Assembly (NCBI RefSeq): GCF_007971025.1
Contig: NZ_CP042436.1
Span: forward strand, 1,860,001 to 1,924,000
Length of the DNA stretch: 64,000 bases
Source of the DNA: Mucilaginibacter ginsenosidivorans
Lineage (GTDB): Bacteria; Bacteroidota; Bacteroidia; Sphingobacteriales; Sphingobacteriaceae
Reading direction: 5' to 3'
Under the pieces are notes generated by a model, which saw nothing but the letters and a program-made list of their open reading frames with translations, made no database searches and was not told the origin of the DNA. Positions 17,755 through 26,010 of this stretch are shown piece by piece. The position numbers and the translations under genes were made by a program. The stretch's first letter is position 1, and every line of letters begins with the position of its first letter.

Positions 17755-17876
17755 AAACTATGTCAATGCCCCGCAAAGCGGGGTGTTTTTGTTTTATGGC
17801 GTTGCCAAACGTAGTTTGCGCAAAAGTCGGGAAACAAAAATAAAAGTGAGTGAAACGAACGGCATTGACATAGTTT
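17755..17876. repeat. 122-bp element with 16-bp perfect terminal inverted repeats
   Basis: AAACTATGTCAATGCC (17755-17770) and its exact complement GGCATTGACATAGTTT (17861-17876) enclose 90 bp without an ORF. The left half contains the tRNA terminator. It may be a miniature element, or a conserved tRNA-flanking structure. The two direct repeats of the tRNA end lie just outside it. Confidence 0.6.
17769..17795 (+). terminator. Terminator of tRNA-Ser
   Basis: CCCCGC-AAA-GCGGGG (17769-17783) followed by TGTTTTTGTTTT: a compact 6-bp GC stem with T tract, 16 bp after the tRNA. Confidence 0.8.
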
Positions 17877-17912
17877 GAGGCCGCCCCTCAAGGGATCAAT
17901 GAAATTAATCTG

Positions 17913-17923
17913 TCCCTCTCCGC
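17913..17923 (+). repeat. Direct repeat copy 2 (displaced tRNA-Ser 3' end)
   Basis: An exact second copy of the 11-bp tRNA 3'-end sequence TCCCTCTCCGC. The bases before it do not fold into a tRNA, so it is a displaced fragment rather than a second gene. From here to 18090 I see nothing else recognisable. Confidence 0.5.
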
Positions 17924-18094
17924 AAAACAGTTTATTGCCTGGCATGGCCGTGAATTTTTATTTCGTGCCAATTCTATTTTTAAAATCCCTGTAAGCTAAC
18001 TCAATTTGCTTCGTTGTATCACCGCAAATAGTTTTATCCGCGCCGAGCGGATGTGATGACGGTGGTGGAATGGCGAAGTCTATAAAACAAAAAA

Positions 18095-18122
18095 GCGCCC
18101 CGGCCAATCGCCGGGACGCCCA
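18095..18122 (-). terminator. Terminator of the small exported protein gene
   Basis: A GC-rich imperfect 10-bp stem (GCGCCCCGGC / GCCGGGACGC) preceded on the plus strand by an A run, i.e. followed by a T run on the minus strand. It lies 21 bp after the stop of the gene at 18143-18466. Confidence 0.7.
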
Positions 18123-18142
18123 CAAAAGCAACCACACTAAAA

Positions 18143-18466
18143 TTAGCCTCTTACACGGTCGTTATGCTTTTTACGGTATATGGCGCGGCTGGTGCGGGCC
18201 TGCTCGCGGCGTATATGCCTGCGTTCGGCAGGGGTAACGCGACCATCGGCCTTTGCCATACGCTTGTCGTGCTGTATCTTTCTTTCGCGCAGCTGAAGAT
18301 TGGCGGCCTCGCTGCGTGTTAGTTCGCCGCTACGCACACCCTGGTGTATGCGGCGTTCCTGTTTTACCTGTTTATGGTTTACAACCGGGGTACGGGTTTG
18401 AGCGCTTGCTATCGAGGTAATGGCCAAAGCTGCAACCAATACGCCTCCAAATATTCTGATATTCAT
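18143..18466 (-). CDS. Small basic exported protein
   Basis: A 107-aa protein with signal peptide (MNIRIFGGVLVAALAITSIASAQ). The mature 84 residues are very rich in Arg, Lys, His and Gln and predicted helical. Two spaced motifs, SGELTRSEAANL and ADGRVTPAERRHI, share an 'x-G-x-[LV]-T-x-[SA]-E' pattern, like a pair of degenerate calcium-binding or helix-turn-helix repeats. Similar small basic periplasmic proteins occur in many Gram-negative genomes without known function. It is divergent from the polyprenyl synthase gene and has its own terminator. Confidence 0.7.
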   Translation of the reverse strand: MNIRIFGGVLVAALAITSIASAQTRTPVVNHKQVKQERRIHQGVRSGELTRSEAANLQLRERKIQHDKRMAKADGRVTPAERRHIRREQARTSRAIYRKKHNDRVRG

Positions 18467-18626
18467 CTTTTTCTGTTTTTAGTTTTTATTCGTGTTATTT
18501 AACATATAGAGCGGTGCAAGGGCGCCTTGGTTTAATCGTTTCGTAAAAATTTTTGGCCGCATCGCGGATACACATTTTTAGCTTATGTTTGTGCCATTGC
18601 CAAAAAGGGCAAACCTGTAATCTTCA

Positions 18627-19598
18627 ATGCCGGGGATCAACGAGATCAAAAAGCCTATAGCAGCAGATATTGACGCCTTCGAGGAAAGGTTTAAATCCTC
18701 TATGCAAAGCTCTGTACCCCTGCTCGACCGTATTACCCATTATATTGTAAAGCGTAAAGGCAAGCAGATAAGGCCGATGTTCGTGTTCTTTTCGGCCAGC
18801 ATTTGCGGAGGTATCAATGATTCGACGCACCGCGGCGCGGCTTTGGTTGAACTATTGCACACCGCCACCCTGGTGCACGATGACGTGGTGGATAACTCCT
18901 ATCAAAGGCGAGGTTTTTTCTCCATCAATGCACTATGGAAAAATAAAATAGCGGTTTTGGTGGGCGATTTTTTGCTATCGAAAGGTTTGCTGCTTTCTAT
19001 TGATAACGATGATTTTGAGCTGCTGAGGATCGTCTCCGAAGCGGTAAAGCAGATGAGCGAGGGAGAATTATTACAGGTTGAAAAGGTACGCCGTATGGAC
19101 GTGGACGAACCTGTGTATTATGAAGTGATTCGCCAGAAAACTGCGTCCTTAATAGCTTCCTGCTGCGCGTGTGGCGCCGCGTCGGCGGGTGCCGATAGGG
19201 AAACAATTGAGAAAATGCGCCTGTTTGGCGAAAAGATCGGCATTGCCTTCCAGATCAAAGATGATATGTTCGATTTTGGTACCGATGATGTAGGCAAGCC
19301 TTTGGGTATCGATATCAAGGAAAAGAAAGTTACGCTGCCGCTAATTTACTCGTTGAACCACGCGCTATCGTCAGAAAGAAAGCGCATCATCAACCTGGTA
19401 AAAAACCATAATGATGATCCTAAGAAGATAGCCGAGATCATCAGGTTTGTAAACGAGACAGGTGGATTGCAATATGCCGAAACCCAGATGAAAAAATACC
19501 AGGACGAAGCATTTCAAATTTTAAACACCTTCCCCGAAAGCGACTCGCGCAAAGGTTTGGAACAATTAGTGCGGTTCACTACCGAAAGGAATAAATAA
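18627..19598 (+). CDS. Polyprenyl synthetase (octaprenyl/heptaprenyl diphosphate synthase type)
   Basis: A trans-isoprenyl diphosphate synthase of 323 aa. The first aspartate-rich motif is in LVHDDVVDNSYQRRG (about Asp85) and the second in FQIKDDMFDFGTDDVGKPLGID (about Asp212); both chelate Mg-diphosphate. KGKQIRPMFVFF binds isopentenyl diphosphate. These enzymes extend farnesyl diphosphate to the side chain of menaquinone or ubiquinone. It is directly adjacent (0 bp) to terC. A TATGTTTG element at 18584-18591 may be its -7 box. Confidence 0.9.
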   Translation: MPGINEIKKPIAADIDAFEERFKSSMQSSVPLLDRITHYIVKRKGKQIRPMFVFFSASICGGINDSTHRGAALVELLHTATLVHDDVVDNSYQRRGFFSINALWKNKIAVLVGDFLLSKGLLLSIDNDDFELLRIVSEAVKQMSEGELLQVEKVRRMDVDEPVYYEVIRQKTASLIASCCACGAASAGADRETIEKMRLFGEKIGIAFQIKDDMFDFGTDDVGKPLGIDIKEKKVTLPLIYSLNHALSSERKRIINLVKNHNDDPKKIAEIIRFVNETGGLQYAETQMKKYQDEAFQILNTFPESDSRKGLEQLVRFTTERNK

Positions 19599-20645
19599 AT
19601 GCCAAGCGAACTTATTTTTATAACCGGATTTGTAGTTTTCATCTTTATCATGATGGCCATTGACCTTGGCCTGTTCGGAAAATCGGACAAACCGGTTAGC
19701 CTGAAGCAGGCAGCTATCATGAGCGGTGTGTGGGTGTCGCTGGCTTTGGTTTTTTATGGGCTCATTTTTAAATACGGGCATCTGCTGCACCATGTCGAGA
19801 CTTTTGCGGCGCTGAAAGATATTAACGAAAAGCATTTTCATCACTTACATTTAAATCCTGACGACCTGGCCGGTGGCCTGCAGTTGTACCGCAAAAACCT
19901 GGCGCTTGAATTTATCACCGGTTACGTAGTAGAATATGCATTGTCGGTTGACAATATATTTGTGATGGTGCTCATCTTTACAGCGTTTGCGGTGCAGCCC
20001 CGGTATTACCATAAAGTGCTGCTTTGGGGTATTATCGGCGCTGTGGTGATGCGTTTCCTGTTTATTTTCCTTGGGGCCACCCTGATAGCCCAGTTCCACT
20101 GGGTATTATACCTGTTCGGTGCATTCCTGGTATATACCGGGGTAATGATGTTTATCAACCGGAACCAGGAAGATGAAATAGACCCGGAAAATCACCGTGT
20201 GGTGAAATTTGCATCTAAATATTTTGCGGTGCATCCAAAATTCGAGGGCGGAAAATTCTTTATCAGAGTAAACGGAAAACGACTCATCACCCCGCTTTTC
20301 CTGGTGCTGATGATCATCGAAGTAACCGATCTTGTTTTTGCTGTGGATTCTATCCCGGCTATTTTTTCCATCACCAAGGACCCGTATATCGTATTTTTCT
20401 CTAATATTTTCGCCATTATGGGCCTCAGGTCGATGTTCTTCCTGCTGGTTAATATCATCGAAAAATTCCATTATCTCAAAACAGGCCTGGCGGTACTACT
20501 CGCATTCATAGGACTGAAAATGCTTGCGGGGGATTATGCTGAAAAAATTGGGCTGACCACCGGAATGGCACTGCTGATCATACTCGGTATCCTTGTAGTA
20601 AGCATCGGAGCTTCGCTCATATTTCCGAAGAAAAAAGCCGTTTAG
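19599..20645 (+). CDS. TerC family integral membrane protein
   Basis: A 348-aa polytopic protein of about nine helices. TerC signatures are visible: EFITGYVVEYALSVDNIFVM with the conserved Asp in a membrane helix, and its repeat EVTDLVFAVDSIPAIFSITKDPYIVF. Both intramembrane Asp motifs are intact. Relatives (Alx, TerC, YkoY) export Mn2+ or load metal onto secreted enzymes. The ATG overlaps no base of the preceding stop but follows it directly, so translation is coupled to the polyprenyl synthase. Confidence 0.9.
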   Translation: MPSELIFITGFVVFIFIMMAIDLGLFGKSDKPVSLKQAAIMSGVWVSLALVFYGLIFKYGHLLHHVETFAALKDINEKHFHHLHLNPDDLAGGLQLYRKNLALEFITGYVVEYALSVDNIFVMVLIFTAFAVQPRYYHKVLLWGIIGAVVMRFLFIFLGATLIAQFHWVLYLFGAFLVYTGVMMFINRNQEDEIDPENHRVVKFASKYFAVHPKFEGGKFFIRVNGKRLITPLFLVLMIIEVTDLVFAVDSIPAIFSITKDPYIVFFSNIFAIMGLRSMFFLLVNIIEKFHYLKTGLAVLLAFIGLKMLAGDYAEKIGLTTGMALLIILGILVVSIGASLIFPKKKAV

Positions 20646-20689
20646 TTTTATTTCAACCTCCTATATTTACGGTATCATACCTGGTAAAA

Positions 20690-21172
20690 ATGGAGAACGA
20701 TCACAGACCCACTATTCCAACCCTATACGAATGGGCCGGAGGCATGCAGGCTTTTGAAACCCTGTTTGACAAGTTTTATGATAAGGTGGTCGTCGATCCC
20801 TTACTCGAACCGATCCTGCGGCACATGTCGCCACAGCACAGGCTGCATGTGGCGCATTTTGTAGCCGAGGTACTCGGCGGTCCAAAACTTTACAGCGAAA
20901 CCGAAGGCAGCCATTTTGAAATGATAAAAAAACATCTTTCGAAACACCTCACCAACGAACAACGCAAACGCTGGCTTCATTTGCTGCTCGATACCGCCGA
21001 CGAATTGAAACTTCCGGACGACCCAGAGTTCCGCTCGGCATTTCTGGCTTACCTTGAATGGGGCTCGAGGCTGGCACTTGTTAACTCGCAACTGGATGAG
21101 ATAAACGAACCGCCCGATGTGCCTATGCCATCGTGGGGGTGGGGCGTGCCCGGCGGCCCATACCGGGGATAA
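20690..21172 (+). CDS. Group II truncated haemoglobin (TrHbO-like)
   Basis: TLYEWAGGMQAFETLFDKFYDKV is the classical A/B-helix start of group II truncated globins. GPKLYSETEGSHFEMIKKH holds the proximal His (about His75), and QRKRWLHLLLDTADE carries the Trp at G8 typical of the group. PDDPEFRSAFLAYLEWGSRLA completes the H helix. A Pro/Trp-rich tail (MPSWGWGVPGGPY) is also typical. At 160 aa the length is usual. It probably binds O2 or NO, or handles peroxide. It stands 44 bp after terC in the same orientation. Confidence 0.92.
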   Translation: MENDHRPTIPTLYEWAGGMQAFETLFDKFYDKVVVDPLLEPILRHMSPQHRLHVAHFVAEVLGGPKLYSETEGSHFEMIKKHLSKHLTNEQRKRWLHLLLDTADELKLPDDPEFRSAFLAYLEWGSRLALVNSQLDEINEPPDVPMPSWGWGVPGGPYRG

Positions 21173-21182
21173 ATCCGGGAAA

Positions 21183-21206
21183 TTAGATTTCGCGTCTCAA
21201 ATCTAA
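21183..21206. repeat. Hairpin TTAGATTT / AAATCTAA before cdaA
   Basis: A perfect 8-bp inverted repeat with an 8-nt loop between the globin and cdaA genes. It is AT-rich and lacks a T tract, so it is not a standard terminator. It is one of the word-like intergenic hairpins described in the findings. Confidence 0.5.
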
Positions 21207-21235
21207 CATCTCACATAAAGTATTAACTTCGCTCA

Positions 21236-22027
21236 ATGCATTGGTTTGATTTCAGCGGTTTTAAGATCACGGTTTTTTCGGTGCTCGATGTATTGCTGCT
21301 GGCCATTATCATTTACCAGCTTTACAACCTGATACGCGGCACCATTGCGGCCAATATTTTTATTGGGCTGGCGCTTATCTACCTGTTGTACTACATTGTT
21401 CCGGCATCCAAAATGCCCCTGCTGGCGGGGATATTAAAGAAAGTGGCCGATGTGGGCATTATAGCCGTCATCGTACTGTTCCAACAGGAAATAAGAAGGT
21501 TCCTGCTGCTGGTGGGCAAAAATGCCTCACTGCAGCGAAATAAAGCCTGGTGGAAATATTTCTTTGGCCGGGCTGATGTGGAAAAGGATAATTACGCCCG
21601 TATCAAACCCATTGTTGACGCCTGCAAGGGCTTGAAGCAATCGCGTACCGGTGCGCTTATCGTATTCGCCAAATATTACGATGAGCAGTTTTACCAGAAC
21701 AGCTGTGAAGTGCTGGATTCAAAAATATCCAAACGGCTGCTCGAGAGTATCTTTCAAAAAAACAGCCCATTGCATGATGGCGCCGTCGTTATATCCGAAA
21801 ATAAAATAAAAGCAGCCAGCTGCATATTGCCGCTTACCGACAAGACCGACCTGCCACTTCAATTTGGCCTGCGCCACCGTGCGGGCATCGGCGTGACCGA
21901 AAATAACGAGGCCACGGCCATCATTGTATCTGAAGAGACCGGCGAAATATCCTACGCCAAACAGGGCCGTATCAAAATGAACATCGGCTTTGCCGAACTG
22001 GAGAAATTGCTGAATAAGGACTTTTAA
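21236..22027 (+). CDS. cdaA: Diadenylate cyclase CdaA
   Basis: Three N-terminal membrane helices (about residues 8-85: VLDVLLLAIIIYQLYNLI, AANIFIGLALIYLLYYIV, VADVGIIAVIVLFQQEI) precede a DisA_N/DAC domain. The catalytic motifs are LHDGAVVIS (DGA, about residue 180) and LRHRAGIG (RHR, about residue 213). It makes cyclic di-AMP from two ATP at the inner membrane, for control of turgor and potassium. In Gram-positive bacteria cdaA lies with cdaR-glmM; here no partner is adjacent. The convergent gene ends 2 bp after its stop. Confidence 0.93.
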   Translation: MHWFDFSGFKITVFSVLDVLLLAIIIYQLYNLIRGTIAANIFIGLALIYLLYYIVPASKMPLLAGILKKVADVGIIAVIVLFQQEIRRFLLLVGKNASLQRNKAWWKYFFGRADVEKDNYARIKPIVDACKGLKQSRTGALIVFAKYYDEQFYQNSCEVLDSKISKRLLESIFQKNSPLHDGAVVISENKIKAASCILPLTDKTDLPLQFGLRHRAGIGVTENNEATAIIVSEETGEISYAKQGRIKMNIGFAELEKLLNKDF

Positions 22028-22028
22028 T

Positions 22029-22403
22029 TCACGGCGTCGCCGACTTTTTCATTTCCAACGGGTTAACCACTGTTATCTTTTTGATCAGCATCGTGTAGTT
22101 CATACTTCCATCTCCCAACTTCGCGACAGGCATTTTATCATTGCTTCCCATTTTTACAACCGGCATTGTGCTGTACAACGCGTTTGCGTTTACCTTTTCC
22201 TTCAAAGTATTTGCAAAAACCAGCGAGTTCAGGTTGGGGGTTTGCAGGTACTTTTTAAATAACGCGCTGTCGGATAGTTTAAGGTTAGGGAAACTTTTCG
22301 GCGACTTAAAGAATACGGAATCCGTTGGCTTCGAAGTCAGCTGCTGTGCGCTTAACTGCAGAGCCGCGGCGATAATGAACAGGATCAATAAGGTCTTTTT
22401 CAT
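22029..22403 (-). CDS. Small exported protein of unknown function
   Basis: A 124-aa protein with signal peptide (MKKTLLILFIIAAALQLSAQQ). The remainder is low in cysteine and has two near-repeats, MPVVKMGSNDKMPVAKLGDGSM, each with a K-x-G-[SD] core, and a C-terminus MLIKKITVVNPLEMKKS. No family recognised. It is convergent and almost touching with cdaA, so the transcripts may interfere. Confidence 0.65.
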   Translation of the reverse strand: MKKTLLILFIIAAALQLSAQQLTSKPTDSVFFKSPKSFPNLKLSDSALFKKYLQTPNLNSLVFANTLKEKVNANALYSTMPVVKMGSNDKMPVAKLGDGSMNYTMLIKKITVVNPLEMKKSATP

Positions 22404-22487
22404 GATATGATGATTTTGTTCAGCACTAAATTAAGCTATTCAAATGTTAAAAGATGTTATTTTTTGAAGGATAATGTTAAAAAATAA

Positions 22488-22509
22488 GCCCCTGCTGTTC
22501 GGCAGGGGC
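22488..22509 (-). terminator. Terminator of the NrfD unit
   Basis: An 8-bp perfect GC-rich stem (GCCCCTGC / GCAGGGGC, 6-nt loop), followed on the minus strand by TTATTTTTTAAC. It lies about 60 bp after the last gene of the Fe-S/NrfD unit. Confidence 0.8.
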
Positions 22510-22570
22510 CTTTGGCCGGTATCTTTTTCAATTTGCTGATGGTTGAAAGATACGGCCCGACATTACACTA

Positions 22571-23449
22571 TCAAACACTTTTACCCAGTTTCCTGATCTT
22601 TAAAACATTGAACACAAGGTATATCAAAATGCCCCAAACAGTAAATATGATGGAATAGGCTATCAACTGCAGCCATATAGGCGCTTTATTCCTTGTGGCA
22701 AATAGGGTCCGTTCGTTAAACGTGCTTTTGTAAACAAATTTAGAGCCCCAGGGCACAACCTTTTCGGCTGAAACATTTCCAAACTGATCGTTATCTTCCA
22801 TTTTAGCAACCAGGGTAATGTTCCCTTTAACATCGCCTGGGATACTGTCCCTTTTAAAATCTGCCGAAGCCTGGCCCGTTGAATCGGTTGTAAAGGTAGG
22901 GGTCTCGCTTACGGGGAGGTCGCCGCCGAGACGCTTTACCGCGATCTTCAGATCGATACCCTTTACCGGCACCCAGCTTCCATCTTTCATTTCAAAAACC
23001 GAAGCGGTTATGCTTTTATCATCGGTTACTTTTAGGGTAACAATTGCCCTGCCCACGGTTAAATCGGCCTTTGCTGTTTCGTATTGCTTGTTACCGTCAA
23101 ACGTTGCCAAAAAGGTATGACTTGTGGAGCTATCCCATTCTTTCTTTACCGAAGGCGGGATATTGGCCCAGGCAAGCCCCTTTTCGTTCGTCACAACCTG
23201 GCCTATGAATGTTCCGGTAGAGTCCTTATCCAGGTAAAGCTTCAGCGGGATGCCCCCAATGGGCTGGAACCTTCCGTTGATCTTCGATTTCACATTTACC
23301 GTTACGTAAGGTATCCGGTTGTTTACATTGAAATAACTGATGTTTACGCTCAGGTCGCCTTTTTGTGCGCCTTGCGAAAAGCCATCATAGCCTGTCGCCA
23401 GCAGGGCGACGGATAACAATGCGGCGACTATTTTATTTACCGGTTTCAT
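22571..23449 (-). CDS. Exported Ig-like protein with C-terminal membrane anchor, last gene of NrfD unit
   Basis: Signal peptide (MKPVNKIVAALLSVALLATG...SQG), then two tandem beta-sandwich modules. Each ends in a Ser/Thr-rich 'TDSTGQASADF' or 'VTNEKGLAWANI' loop, as in bacterial Ig-like or transthyretin-like domains that bear a 'G-x-A-x-[AF]' strand. A single C-terminal transmembrane helix (LIAYSIIFTVWGILIYLVFNVL) and a short basic tail follow. The ATG at 23449 is chosen over a TTG at 23458. It overlaps the NrfD-like gene by 17 bp, so it is translationally coupled and probably a periplasmic accessory subunit of that complex. I know no characterised homologue. Confidence 0.7.
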   Translation of the reverse strand: MKPVNKIVAALLSVALLATGYDGFSQGAQKGDLSVNISYFNVNNRIPYVTVNVKSKINGRFQPIGGIPLKLYLDKDSTGTFIGQVVTNEKGLAWANIPPSVKKEWDSSTSHTFLATFDGNKQYETAKADLTVGRAIVTLKVTDDKSITASVFEMKDGSWVPVKGIDLKIAVKRLGGDLPVSETPTFTTDSTGQASADFKRDSIPGDVKGNITLVAKMEDNDQFGNVSAEKVVPWGSKFVYKSTFNERTLFATRNKAPIWLQLIAYSIIFTVWGILIYLVFNVLKIRKLGKSV

Positions 23450-24752
23450 GTTGTTCAATTATAGTTTCTTGAATTGGAATGATAGGGAATATCCTCACCA
23501 GTATAGTGATCACCAGCAGGGTGCCTGCCAGCGAGCCCATGGTTATGGCCCATTCTTCCCAGCTTGGGTAGTAATGGCGATAGCTTGCCGGAACATCGTG
23601 CATGGGCAGGAACGGGTGCAGCAAGGTTGGCGTTACAATCAGGTAACGTTTAAACCAGGCGCCGATGATCACCAGGATGCCCGAGATCATAACGGGCAAC
23701 GGTTTCCGCCCCTTTTTAAATAACAGGATGATGGTAGGCACTATCATTCCGGTTAAAATGGCAAACCAGAATACTGCGGAGAAATCGCCTGAAAAAAGGC
23801 CATTTAAATAGGCGGCTTCCGATTCCTTCATCTTAAAGAACGGCGTTAAAAACTCGTTCACGTTAAAATAAAGATAAAGCATAGCCAGCAGTACCAGTAT
23901 GCGGCCCATCTTTTCAAAATGGCTCTCGGTAATATATTTTTCAAGGTGATAGGCTTTCCTGAAAACATACATAGCCACTACTACAGCGCCCGCGCCTACT
24001 AAAAATGCCCCCGCTATAAAGTATGCACCAAAGTTGGTGCTATCCCAGCCGGGACGATAAGTTGTGGCAAACAACCACGAAGTTACCGTGTGAATGGTAA
24101 ACGCAACCGGGATGATAGCGATACAAAGCATATTGATAGCTTTTTCGCTGAGCCTGAACTGGGCGGCAGTACCCTGCCAGAACGAGCCGATGAATTTGTA
24201 AAACTTATGCAGCCCCTCGCCTGATCTTTCCCTGAAGCGTAGCAATATCTTCATATCTGGCAAAAGGGGATAGTACAGCAAAAGGATGCTGATAAAAAAG
24301 TAAGTGGTAATTACGATCACGTCCCAAATAATGGGTGATTGTATACGGCCATGGGTAAAAAGGAAATAGAACCTTTCGGGGCTACCCATATCTACTATGA
24401 TAATAATGGCCGCAAAGATGATGGCCGCCACGGCAATTATCTCAGCTATCCGGGTAAGGGGCGAACCCCATTTTACGCCCGCCAGCCTGAAAATTGCGGT
24501 TATTAATGAACCCACCAAGCTGATGGCCACAAAGAACACGAAGTTGGAGATATAAATACCCCACGAAACATAGTCGCGCATGGCTGTGACCACCAGGCCG
24601 TAACGTAGTTGCCGGTAGTAGGCAAATGCGCCTATTAAACAAACAACGACTAAGGCGGCGGTCCATATTTTGCCCCACTTGCCAAATTTTTGCGGCAGCA
24701 GGTCCTGGATTATTTTATCTTCTGCAATTAAATCTGAATTTTCCACGATCAA
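23433..24752 (-). CDS. NrfD/PsrC family quinone-reactive membrane protein
   Basis: A 439-aa protein with about ten membrane helices. The first runs at WTAALVVVCLIGAFAYY. SWGIYISNFVFFVAISLVGSLITAIFRL and VDMGSPERFYFL (a conserved R/E-containing loop near the quinone site) are typical of the NrfD/PsrC family. Such subunits take electrons from, or give them to, menaquinone through an Fe-S partner. The next in-frame ATG lies after the first helix, so the start is a TTG (24752) or GTG (24746). It stands 10 bp behind the Fe-S gene. Confidence 0.88.
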   Translation of the reverse strand: MIVENSDLIAEDKIIQDLLPQKFGKWGKIWTAALVVVCLIGAFAYYRQLRYGLVVTAMRDYVSWGIYISNFVFFVAISLVGSLITAIFRLAGVKWGSPLTRIAEIIAVAAIIFAAIIIIVDMGSPERFYFLFTHGRIQSPIIWDVIVITTYFFISILLLYYPLLPDMKILLRFRERSGEGLHKFYKFIGSFWQGTAAQFRLSEKAINMLCIAIIPVAFTIHTVTSWLFATTYRPGWDSTNFGAYFIAGAFLVGAGAVVVAMYVFRKAYHLEKYITESHFEKMGRILVLLAMLYLYFNVNEFLTPFFKMKESEAAYLNGLFSGDFSAVFWFAILTGMIVPTIILLFKKGRKPLPVMISGILVIIGAWFKRYLIVTPTLLHPFLPMHDVPASYRHYYPSWEEWAITMGSLAGTLLVITILVRIFPIIPIQETIIEQHETGK

Positions 24753-24762
24753 TTGGATTTAG

Positions 24763-25698
24763 TTAAGATGGTTGTTTATCATTTTCAAGCCCCGATTGGA
24801 AAGGGAAGTTCCGGTTGACAGGCGGCAGGTAATAAACGCTTGGTTTAGTACCCAGATCCTCCATCAGGCGGTAACCGGCTTTATCTCTTATCAGTTCGCT
24901 GAAGCGAAAGGTTTCCGCGCCGTTGGTAACCGAATCTTCATTCATATCGCCGAAGGCAAATACTCCGTTAGGGCAAGCAGAAACGCAGTGCGGAAGCATC
25001 CCTTCGCGGGTCATGTCGGCGCAAAAATCACATTTACCTACGGTTCCTTTTTTCTGGGGGATGCTGGTTTCAGCCGAATAAGGCTGACTTGCAACTTCGG
25101 CAGGTAAATCGGGCTCACCCCAGTTGAATACCCTGGTTGAGTATGGACAGGCGGCCATACAAAAACGACAACCTATACAACGATCGCTATCTATGAGGAC
25201 AATACCATCTTGCCTTTTGAAGGTTGCATCAACCGGGCAAACTTTTACGCATGGTGGGTCGTCGCAGTGCATACAGGTTGTAGGTTCCCAAAAAGGGGCG
25301 GTATTTCCGGCATCCTGCATCGGCTCTACCTTTATCCAGTTCTCGCCTGGGTTCAATTGGTGGGCATGGTTACAGGCCGACTGGCATTTTTTCAGGTTTT
25401 TGCACCTGGATAGATCAATAACCATTACAAATTTTTTGCCTGGGATACCAAGCCTTGCTTCGCTATTGGAAACGGGCGGCAGATGGGGCACAGGTTTCAG
25501 AAATGCTTCGTCAACTTCAATCACCTCGCCATCGACGGAAAGCAGTTTTACTTTTTTCCCGGATGCCCTGGCGGTTTCCACAGCACCGGCTTCAAAGGGG
25601 TCTTTATCTTTACTCGGGGTGCAAGCTGCCAGAAGACCGCCGGCTGCTGCCAGGCCTGCTAAAAGGAAATCCCTTCTCGGGCTATTTTCTTGTTCCAT
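24763..25698 (-). CDS. Tat-exported 4x[4Fe-4S] ferredoxin-like subunit (PsrB/NrfC/HybA type)
   Basis: N-terminal Tat signal (SPRRDFLLAGLAAAGGLLAAC); the Cys at the end also makes a possible lipobox. Cysteine groups CX4CX3C (CKNLKKCQSAC), CX2CX4CX3C (CMHCDDPPCVKVC), CX2CX2CX3C (CIGCRFCMAAC) and CX2CX10-11CX3C (CDFCADMTREGMLPHCVSAC) follow, each with a Pro after the last Cys where expected. That is room for four cubane clusters. It would relay electrons between the NrfD-like subunit and a catalytic partner; no such partner is encoded here. The length (311 aa) fits HybA/NrfC-like proteins. Confidence 0.9.
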   Translation of the reverse strand: MEQENSPRRDFLLAGLAAAGGLLAACTPSKDKDPFEAGAVETARASGKKVKLLSVDGEVIEVDEAFLKPVPHLPPVSNSEARLGIPGKKFVMVIDLSRCKNLKKCQSACNHAHQLNPGENWIKVEPMQDAGNTAPFWEPTTCMHCDDPPCVKVCPVDATFKRQDGIVLIDSDRCIGCRFCMAACPYSTRVFNWGEPDLPAEVASQPYSAETSIPQKKGTVGKCDFCADMTREGMLPHCVSACPNGVFAFGDMNEDSVTNGAETFRFSELIRDKAGYRLMEDLGTKPSVYYLPPVNRNFPFQSGLENDKQPS

Positions 25699-25725
25699 TT
25701 TTTAATTTGAAAAGGTCTTTAACAC

Positions 25726-25989
25726 TTATTTTTTGATCCAATGCTGCAATTCGGTATTGGTTACTTTTTTCTTGCTTGCCGATATCAACGACTGATCGAT
25801 CTCGACAAGCCTGCCGTCTTCAGTAAGCATTTTAACGGTATTCTTTTTATTTGCTGGAGCTTGTTTCCTGAAAAAGGGAAGCCCGGTTGCAGCTGCAATT
25901 GCCGCGAAAGCAGATACAATGCCGACTCCCCAGACAAACTTTCGCCTGGATGGCGAGTTATCGAGGTTTGCTTTTTTATTGCTATCCAT
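25726..25989 (-). CDS. Small Tat-signal membrane protein in Fe-S unit
   Basis: An 87-aa protein with a Tat-like N-terminus (SPSRRKFVWGVGIVSAFAAIAAATGLP). The soluble tail VKMLTEDGRLVEIDQSLI closely resembles a stretch of the Fe-S protein next door (KLLSVDGEVIEVDEAFLK). The two therefore share an N-terminal segment, and this one lacks the clusters: it looks like a duplicated, shortened copy. It is the first gene of the second transcription unit, 27 bp from the Fe-S gene. Confidence 0.7.
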   Translation of the reverse strand: MDSNKKANLDNSPSRRKFVWGVGIVSAFAAIAAATGLPFFRKQAPANKKNTVKMLTEDGRLVEIDQSLISASKKKVTNTELQHWIKK

Positions 25990-26010
25990 AGTATTGGTTA
26001 TTTGATGGTG

